DNA from: Plantago major
Taxonomy: Eukaryota > Streptophyta > Magnoliopsida > Lamiales > Plantaginaceae
DNA: 64,000 nt
Assembly: GCA_026545765.1 (NCBI GenBank)
Contig: CM048840.1
Span: 18,604,765 to 18,668,764 of the forward strand
Direction: 5' to 3'
In this document: piece after piece, positions 55,937 through 64,000 of the stretch
Layout of the letters: each line of letters begins with the position of its first letter
Position numbering within the stretch: position 1 is the stretch's first letter
The notes under the pieces: generated by a model
The model's database searches: none
What the model saw: only the letters and a program-made list of their open reading frames with translations
What the model was told of the DNA's origin: nothing
Translations under genes and position numbers: made by a program

Positions 55937-58862
55937 ATGTCCGAGAGTGATAGCCAAAATCGATCCGAGGCTGAGGGATATGACTCCGAGGCGACATCCT
56001 TAACCGATAGCTCCGAGGAGATTGAGATCATGAATGATGACGAAGTGCTGGAGGTGGAGCAAGCGCCCTATCCGAGTCGGGAAGAGCCCGAGGTAAGTTC
56101 CTTACTTCGGTTAGTTGTTCCAGATTCTGGTCCTCCGAGGCGTCCGGATTACCTGCGAGTGTTGCATGTGCAGGTTATTGTAGCGGCTCAAGAGACAAGC
56201 TCGCGAGTTATAGGAACTCATCGCCCGGGTCGACCTGGCCAGGAATCCGAACTTCCGGTAGAGATCCGTACTTTAATTCTCACCCTAGGTTATAACTTTA
56301 GGAGTAATCCTAATCGAGTCCCGTTCGTTCCGGATCCGCAGGCGCCAACTATCGAGGAAGTGCATGATACTTCGGAAGCACCTCCTAATTTGAGCATCTT
56401 CGAAGAGGGTGAGGAGGATCGTGTGTTGTCGCGCCTATTAGGACTGTAGAGTTAGCGTCCTCATCCGAGGAAGATGAGGCGAAGAAGGTCTGGGCGAAGA
56501 TTCGTTCCGAGGAGGAAAAGGTGCGAGCCATCCGCTAATGTGCTCCGTGTGGAAACTTCAAGCAAGGTACGAGTCGGTGGCTGAGGAAGAGCGTCCGGAG
56601 AGGCTAAAGAAGGGTGAGGTCGTTTTCCAAGTGAAGTTCCCTCGATCTAGAGACCAGGTCACTCACCCCGATCCGGAGGGTGAGATGAACGAAGATGGTA
56701 CGCTGCCTACTTGTGCCTCAACCATCCGAGCCGATGAAGTAGATGAGCTCCGGAGAAGATATGAGATTCCGGATTGTGTGGAGATTCTCATCCCGGACGA
56801 ATCTCATGCTTTTTATAATCCACCTCCGGGCTATATGTCGGTCTATGAGATAAGTCTCCATTGCGGGTGGCGGCTACCAGTATCGTCCGAGTTTCTGGAG
56901 ATTTTGAACAGCATGGGTTTGAGTCCGCACCAGATCATCCCCAACTCCCTTGGAAATTTGATGTGCTTCGGAGTGTTATGTAAATATAAAGGCATCCCGC
57001 TCACCTTCGACAATTTCCGTAAATTGTTTAACATTAGTGTAAGTAGTAGGAACACTTGGTTTTATACATTCGTATGTCGCCAGGCATACACATTTTTTGT
57101 TGATCCCTTGTCCTCATTGGGAATCCAATGGTTCAAGAGGTACATTTTGTCCGTCTGCCTCAAGCCCGCAATCCGGGTGGAGAGGCCCACGTGGAATTTT
57201 GAGAAGAAGTTCTTCCGGCATCGCGGATTGAAGCCACCGCTCGGAACATCCCTTGTGGATGCAAGCGTTCCATCGTAGTCGAGTCGGAGAAGTACTTCTT
57301 CCGAGGTCGATATGTCACCGCCTTTCTTGGCGGCTTGTCCGAGCCAAGTTTTTGATAATATGGAGGATTTGAGTGGCGATTCTCTCTACCTCTGGTTGGT
57401 TGTCGAGTCGGTTGTCATGCGACTATATGATTATCAATTGTAGATTCTTTTGTATCTTGCAACTTATTGTGATTCGGATGTGCAGCTTTCTGGTTCGAGT
57501 ATACGATGTCGACCATGCGGGAGCTGAAGCGTCAACAGAACGCTGCGCAGCGGAAGGAGTTGGCAGAGGGTTCTCGGACCCAGATTATCAAGACCTCCAC
57601 CGTTCTTCCGATGAACGAGCCCAGAAATGCTGCTGTGTTCCGAGTGGAGGAGTCTCGGAGAGCTGCTGCGGGCGAAGAGGCCCAAACCATCCCTACTCGG
57701 ACAAGGGTAAGGTGGTCGAACTAAGGGCTCAAGAAGCCTCCGAGATCCGTGTCGCGAGATCCTCCATAAGCGGATCGGCGCAGACTCAAAGCGCTCCTCG
57801 AAGGTCCGAATCTCCCGCCAAGAAGGGCAAAGGAAAGGTGGAGGCTCTGAGCTGAGTCGAATCTTGAAGTTGCTCGGTTGGTTCTTGCCGGAGCTAGAGC
57901 AGATTGCGGAGTTAATCGCCGCGGTATAAAGTGAGTTTAAGCTTTCCGTCGGTTTCACATCTTTACGTGATTCGAGGTATCTAACGCCCGATGTTCCATT
58001 TTGTTTTCGACTTCTTCTTTGTTAAGCATGCTCCTTGGTGGCTCGGAGGCTACCACGGAAGAAGATCTAGCCAGTAGAAGGCTGCCCGGGCGATTGAAGC
58101 GTCCCGGTTGCACAGCACTTCGGAGCGCCTGAAGAAGGCCATAGCTGCGAAACAAGAGGCCAAGTCGGAGACGGCCAAGATGAAGAGTGCCATTCGATCT
58201 TTGGAGGCTGATTTGAAAGTGCACCAAGATAGTTTGGACGATTTCGTGGCCGTCTCTCGGACTTTCAAGGATAAGATCTTTGAAAAGAGCTTGAGTCGGA
58301 CAAGGCATCAAGATTTCCTTGATTCGGACTCCTACAAGTTCTTGCTCGAGTCAAAGTATGATGAGGCCCGTCAAGATGGGTTTGATGCAGCTGTGGAGCA
58401 GTGCCGGAGAAAGGGTTGGATACCGGATGATTGTAACTTGGAGGCTGAGGGGGTATCCGCCTTTAAAAATGGAGATGGCTCGGACTTTGCTCCGGAAGGT
58501 GTCTTGGATGCAGATTTGCTTAAGTGTGAATTTGTGGAGCTGGTTTGCGACGAGTCGGAGGGCAAGAAGTACAACCATGGCGGTCCGTATCTCCCATCCT
58601 TCGTCCCTCGGGTGCTCATGTCCAGTGTTTTCGTTCCGTTGGAGGACCACTTGGAGCACAACCGAGACTGGCTGACTTTGCCCGGGCCTGTCCAAGGCTT
58701 TGATCGCGACCTCGACCTGATGGAGGAGTGTCCGGCCTTCCTAAGAGAGGTTGAGGCTTGGAGAGAACGGAGGATAGCCCAACAGCAAGGTCAAGCGCTC
58801 CGGAGAAGGATTCGGGCGGCCCTTCTCGGTCTCAACCTAGTTCGTCCGAGCGGCGGAGGTAG
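55937..58862 (+). pseudogene. E2 antisense gene (many small deletions)
   Basis: It is colinear with the E1 gene: acidic N-terminus (MSESDSQNRSEAEGYDS), gypsy-type transposon domain (about 56660-57160, YMSVYEISLHCGWRLP) and coiled-coil C-terminus (58100-58790, SDSYKFLLESKYDEARQDG). The frame breaks near 56430 and repeatedly between 57130 and 58110. The donor of the first internal intron has lost five bases (about 57373), and the acceptor of the second (TTTTCGAC near 58010) is changed. Unlike E1 it keeps Trp where E1 has a stop after the first internal acceptor (about 57493). Confidence 0.8.
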
Positions 58863-61275
58863 GGAAGACGGGGTATGCCCCGGGTTTTTTGTAATAGGGT
58901 GCCTCCGGGCCAAAAAGAAATGTTTGTCGTTTTTGCCCATCATCTTTTGTTTGTACAAACATATACTTATCTTTGATGAATGGTATTGGTTCGGGTCCCT
59001 TGATGGCTCGGAACTATTTTTGTTGCTGATATACTATTGTTGCTGTTTACATCCTTGGACGTTTAATTTCTTATTTGCGTAGTAACTCATCAACTCTCGT
59101 AGACCCGGATAGTGGGTTCGGACCTTTGAGATCCATACCGCCAGGACATTAGTTTGCCTAATTCAAATTCGCCTTTGCGGGTCTTGGGGGACGATCAATC
59201 GTTGTTCCCATCCGAATCGGAAGCTATAATAGAAATAAACTGGATCACGAACGGTCCGGAGCCACGTCTTAGAGTGGTCAGGCTTTCGAGAAAAAGAATC
59301 TCCTTGTATCGTGATAAGTTAAGACGATTCGGACGTTGACTTGGTGTGTCTTTCCGAGTCATGCAGACATGATAGATAGTGAAAAGTCGATCAGTATCAA
59401 GTACAGGGTGTCTTTGTACGAATCACAGTTACTTCGGATGTTGTTATGTTAGCCCCGAGCTTGGTACGTCCGAGTGAGTAGCATAGTCGGTATGCTCAAC
59501 CGTGTGGATGGATTGTTGGGTTGGGCGATGGAAGCGAAGCTAGGCCCATGTGCGGCCCAAGCCCATCTCCTGTGAATATGGGGCACGTGTCCGCTTTTAA
59601 TTGGTCTTCTCTTTCTATATATACCCCTGCTTTGTACGGCTTTTGATTAAGACATCTCGCCCCTTTTATAGTAATCAAAGGTCCGGAGCTCGAGTCCGAG
59701 TGGCTGGTGAGTATGTTTATGCCATCGCTCTCGCTCGTGATCTCGTCCCAAGGGTTTCTCCGATGATTCGGAAGTCTACCCGGGCTGGTTCTTCGGTGAG
59801 AGTCGTGGAAATTAGTTTGCTCGGAAAGCCAGCTTCGGATCTTCGAGGATATGGTCCGTACCGAGTGAGGCCCAAAGTTTTTGCCAATCAATTCCTCTGA
59901 TCGTCAGGCTAATCTTCTTTCTCCGGGGCTGTGGTCTATATTCGTGACTTTAAGCCCCGGAGAGGTAGATTAGCGGGATGGTTCGGGGATCTTCAAATAG
60001 TTGGTTTTGAATCTCAATGCATCCGAGGCAATCCGCTCTGGTTATGTGCCCGGGGGGCGACAAGTCGGCAGAATTGGTTTGATAGAATCCCTTCCAGTAT
60101 TTCGTGGTTCGGTCGTAAGAAACCGCCCGAAATGTTGGAAGGCTTTCTACCAATCCTGTTGTGTCTAGTTGCTCGTTTCTCGGATGGAGGGAGACGTATC
60201 ACTTCGAGTAGGTCTATTAGCTCTTCCTTGAGGATGTGTATCCGAGCAGTTTGGTTTTGTTGGTGACTGCATTTCCATGATTGAAGGCTCGAGGGAGCTA
60301 TTTGCAATTTTGGAATGGGGTCCCCAACAATGCTGAGCTTGTTTGGAGTCGGATCATTGAGGACCTTCGGAAGTAACCTTTTTGGTGACTCGTTTGTCTT
60401 GCACCTAAGGTCTTTCGTCCGAGCAGCTTGGTTTTGTCGGTGGCTGCGTTCCAGAATTGAAGGCTCGAGGGAGTGACTTACAATTTTGGAATGGAGTCCC
60501 TGACAATGCCGGTCTTGTTGGGACTCGGACCAACGGGGGCCTCCGGAATGATTTGTGTTGATCCGACAATCCAGGTTGGTCGCTTTCCAAATACGCTGAA
60601 TCTGGGGTGTGTTCATAGTATTTGATATGATGCGATCCGGATGGTCAGTGTGCTTCGGAGCGTTCTGTCATTCAGAAGTGATGAAGTATCCTTTCTGGAA
60701 TCAATGAATGGCCTAGGTTACATAGTCCGGTTGCTGTTAAACTTTGGATCGTCCGAAGGGGCTTTGAAACCTCTGCCAGTAAGCAATCAAAGTTCGGATG
60801 GTATAGTTCCTTCTTCCTTCGGGGCGCCTACAGATGCAGCTGACAGTGTTCGGATAGGGTTTGGTTTGGTAGCTCAGGGTTAATTGGGAAGCTTCGTTGT
60901 AATAGTAGAAAAGAGAGAGTAGGGGCTTGTTTTTGTAAGCTCGATTTGGGCTCTTCGGACCTTGACTTTGTAACTCTGTACTGTTGTAATAAAAGCGTTT
61001 TTGCCTTTGTCAAGGTTGGACACTGTTTGATTGTGCTAATCCGATCCGGATCAATGTATGATCTAGGTTCGGATCAAGTAGTTAAATATCTTCACGGCCC
61101 GTTCGAATCATGAGATTCGGAGGACATGATTGTCAACAATGTTTATGAAATCACAGTTGTATTGATTTGACGGAAATCGGATTACAACTTGAGGGCTTCG
61201 AGGCCTTTTTCAAAAAACAAACACAAAAAACAGGTCGACAAGATAGAGGAAGGTGACAGTCGTTGCCATACTTCT
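58863..61275. other. E2 spacer between the antisense gene and pol
   Basis: It is colinear with E1 20039-22288. It carries CACGTG within GGCACGTGTCC (near 59582), TATATATA (59616-59623) and the short frame that follows. An imperfect tandem duplication of about 177 bases lies at 60238-60560. Confidence 0.6.
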
Positions 61276-64000
61276 CTAAGTGTAAAACTTTTGGAGATTC
61301 TTGGCATTCCAAGTTCTCTTCAAGGCCCGCCCTTGTTCATCTTCTAGTTCAAAGCTACCATTAACTCTTGCCCCAGTAACTTTGTACGGTCCTTCCCACT
61401 TGGGTTTAAGTTTCCCCACATGACTTAGTATATCAGCTCTTCTAAGGACTAAGTCTCCAACTTGTATGTCCTTGGGAAAGACACGTTTATTGTAGGCTCG
61501 AGCAGTCATGGCTTGGTACCGAAGGATGTTGGCCAATGCCTTATCGCGCTTGTCTTCAAGGAGCTCAAGGTCATAGATCCTTGCGAGCTCATTATCAGCT
61601 GGGTTGTATTGCTGGATTCTCTGAGTTGCCACCACTGTCTCCGAAGGGATGACCGCCTCGGATCCATAGACCAAGGAGAAAGGTGTTTCTTGTGTGGCAG
61701 TTCGGGCTGTCGTTCGATGCGCCCAAAGGGCCGCGTCAAGATCATCCGCCCAACTGTCTTGGGAAGTTCTCAACCTTTTCTCCAGAATTTTGACTATGGT
61801 CTTGTTGGTGGCTTCCACCTGACCATTGGCTTGGGGTACAACTAAGTAAAGCGTTGTTCTATTTTGAAGGACCAAGCCACCTTCAAATTTCGACCTAAAA
61901 TTGTGCTCCATTGTCTGAAACTAACACTCGTGGGAGTCCAAACCGGCAGATGATGTTCTTCCAGATGAATGTCCGAACTCTGCTTTCGGTGATGGTTGAC
62001 ACTGCTTCAGCTTCGACCCACTTAGTGAAGTACTCTACTGCCACTATCAAGAACTTCTTCTGATGCGTTCCTCGTGGAAAGGGACCAACTATGTATATGC
62101 CCCATTGATCAAATGGGCAAGCTATGATTGACAGAATCATAGGGTTGGTCGGACGGTGTGGTATGTTGGCATAGTATTGGCAGTCTTCACAGGCGCGAGC
62201 GGTGTTGGCAGCGTCCATGTCGATGGTTGGCCAATAGTATCCTTGCCTTATGATCTTTTGTGCCAAAGTCCTTCCTCCAGAATGGCTTCCACAACTTCCG
62301 GCGTGGATCTCTTCCATCGCAGTTTTCGCCTCTTGAGGATCTAGGCATCTCAAGTGAGTTCCGCTGTAGGATATTTTGTAGAGATCTTCTCCCAAAATAA
62401 AGTATCTGTTAGCTCGACATTGAATCTTCCTGGCCTCTCTAGGATCCACAGGTAAAGTACCATCCTTGAGGTAACGGAATATATCAGTCATCCAATTCCT
62501 TTCTGTGCTCACAAGGAACATCTTTCCGTTAGGGTTTGCCAGGGAGGATTCCGCGCGGGTCATTAGGATGACACTTCTTGTGTCCAAAGCTCCTAAGGCC
62601 GAGGCGTACTTGGAGAGGGCATCTGCCTTTTCATTCCATTCTCTGTGAAATTGGTTAAGAGTAAATTCTTCAAATTGCTCAACCTCTTTCTTGAGGAGTT
62701 CCAAGTATTTGATCATGTTAGGCCCTTTGGTGGTGAAAGACCCGGAGAACTGGGATTGTACGAGCTGCGAGTCTGTGTAGGCTTTGATCCTTTTCACCTG
62801 AAGGGCTTTCGCCATTCTTAGGCCGGTGATAAGTGCTTCATACTCGGCCTCGTTGTTCGTCACCTTAAAATTGAGGGTGATGGCGTACTCAAGCTTGGCT
62901 CCTTCAGGACTTTCAAGGAAAATTCCTATTCCTCCCAACCGTCCGGTTGATGATCCATCCACTTGTAATGTCCAACATTCTTTGTTTCCTTCCTTTCCTC
63001 CTAAAGTGGGAGTGAGTGCTTTCTCAACCTTCTGCTTCTTGTCGGAAGATGCAGTCGTTGAGATATTGAGTTCTTCGTCCAAAAGAAACATGTGCCTCAC
63101 TCTCAGTGAATCATCCATAGGTTGGTGATACTGAGTCTTAGGCTGGATGCTACCTCTTTGTGTTTCTTCAGCTTCTTTCTCTCCACTTGATTCCTTGATC
63201 TGGGCTATCACCACATGACTAGCCTTTTCCTGGGAGTTTTCGTTCTCCTTTTCTGCTTTCTGGATAGTCTACCAGGAAGTCGGCCAGGACTTGTGCTTTC
63301 TTGGCAGATGGGGCTTGGTAGCCAATATCATATTCACTTAGCTCAATAGCCCATTTGGATAGGCGTCCTGACTGATCCGGTTTTTCCAAGACATGTTTGA
63401 GTGGCTCATTTGTAAGGACCACAATCCGATGCGACTTGAAGTAAGGCTTCAGTCGCCGTGCAGTGTAAACCAATGCGAAGGCGAGCTTCTCAACCTTGAC
63501 ATATCTGGCTTCGGAGCCTACAAGAGCTTTGCTCAAATAGTAAATTGGTAAATGCTCGTTGTCTTGTAGCCGTACCAGTACAGAACTCATTGCTTCATCA
63601 GTGGTGGCCAAATAAAGGTAAAGGGTTTCATCCTCCATGGGTTTAGACAGAAGGGGCGGCGAGAGGAGATACTTTTTCAAGTTTTCCAGGGCCTCTTCGC
63701 ATTCCTTTGTCCACTCGAACTTATTTCCTTTTCGTAAGATCTTAAAGAAGGGAAGGTTCTTCTCGGCGGACCTGGAGATAAAACGGCTCAACGCCATCAC
63801 CTTTCCTAGAAGTTTTTGAACTTCATTGACAGTTTTGGGCTGTGGTAGATCTATGATTGCCTTTATTTTCTCTGGGTTAGCGCTGATGCCTCTTTCTGTG
63901 ACCATGTAACCAAGGAATTTTCCTCCTTTTACCCCGAAAGTGCACTTTTCAGGGTTCAGCTTCATTCCATATTTCCGGAGAATAGAGAAGCAATTGTTGA
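61276..64000 (-). pseudogene. E2 pol, from within reverse transcriptase to integrase end (broken)
   Basis: The window ends inside the reverse transcriptase (CFSILRKYGMKLNPEKCTF). The first RNase H region follows in one open frame to about 63219 (YLATTDEAMSSVLVR), with a frame change near 63260. The second RNase H (about 62975-62590) keeps LQVDGSSTG, NNEAEYEAL, AYTDSQLV and NEKADALS. The integrase has the zinc finger. Its first catalytic Asp is changed to Tyr (WGIYIVGPF, 62095-62093), while the second is kept (SDNGAQF, 61915-61913), just before a frame break near 61900-61840. The C-terminal part to 61276 is open and nearly identical to E1. Confidence 0.9.

Larger units (their letters stand above)
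53141..64000 (-). mobile_element. E2: Tat-type gypsy element, incomplete at the right window edge
   Basis: E2 is a close relative of E1 in the same orientation, inserted in the E3 antisense gene. In the window are its 3' LTR (53141-54858), polypurine tract, antisense gene (55937-58862), spacer and pol from the integrase end into the reverse transcriptase. The 5 bases before the LTR (GAAAT) are the expected target duplication; the other copy lies outside. Internal sequence is very similar to E1. Confidence 0.9.

Overview
The window is nuclear DNA of a flowering plant, most likely a eudicot. It holds a spliced plant annexin gene, a tRNA-Arg(ACG) gene, plant-type LINEs, a PIF/Harbinger transposon, Helitron ends, Stowaway-like MITEs, a Cassandra-type 5S-derived repeat and Tat-lineage Ty3/gypsy elements. 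Only two host genes can be supported: the 5' part of the annexin (minus strand, continuing off the left edge) and the tRNA. Almost everything else is nested transposable-element sequence. No CRISPR array, rRNA operon or bacterial-type system is present.

Layout: 1-1035, annexin 5' end and its TATA box. 2042-7240, a probable MITE split by LINE-A (minus strand, decayed). 7287-8342, two related foldback MITEs with a short Helitron end between them. 8710-8782, tRNA-Arg. 8876-9560, two tandem repeats. 10063-13748, a complete but mutated Harbinger element with TTA target duplications. From about 14832 to 50223 the substrate is a head-to-tail series of related, non-autonomous Helitron-like copies, marked by hairpin-CTAG 3' ends at 33058, 37591 and 41857. 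Younger insertions break this series: gypsy element E1 (15134-29350, TSD TGTTC), Stowaway-like MITEs (34912-35086 and 38521-38774), a 5S-derived TRIM LTR (ends near 40295), LINE-B (41898-47067, 16-bp TSD), LINE-C (48371-50050, 17-bp TSD) and gypsy element E3 (from 50224). E3 is itself interrupted at 53140/53141 by gypsy element E2, which runs off the right edge.

E1, E2 and E3 share one plan. Gag-pol lies on the minus strand (seen in E1 and E2), with protease, reverse transcriptase, a second RNase H and integrase. Between pol and the 3' LTR a separate gene lies on the plus strand, antisense to pol. In all three copies this gene has its own TATA box, a spliced-looking leader intron ending just before the ATG, and an acidic N-terminus. 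Where the rest is present it has a 'putative gypsy type transposon' domain, and in E1 and E2 a coiled-coil C-terminus. None of the three copies has an intact coding set. E1 has nearly identical LTRs and a perfect TSD, so a defective copy may have been moved in trans, or some frameshifts may be sequence errors.

The most interesting signals are the antisense gene with its own promoter, a possible second antisense transcription unit in the same elements, the stop/start overlap and AT-hook shared by both LINEs, the TGGCACA-rich tail of LINE-C, and the Helitron array with its recurrent palindrome. I see no clear new host system.
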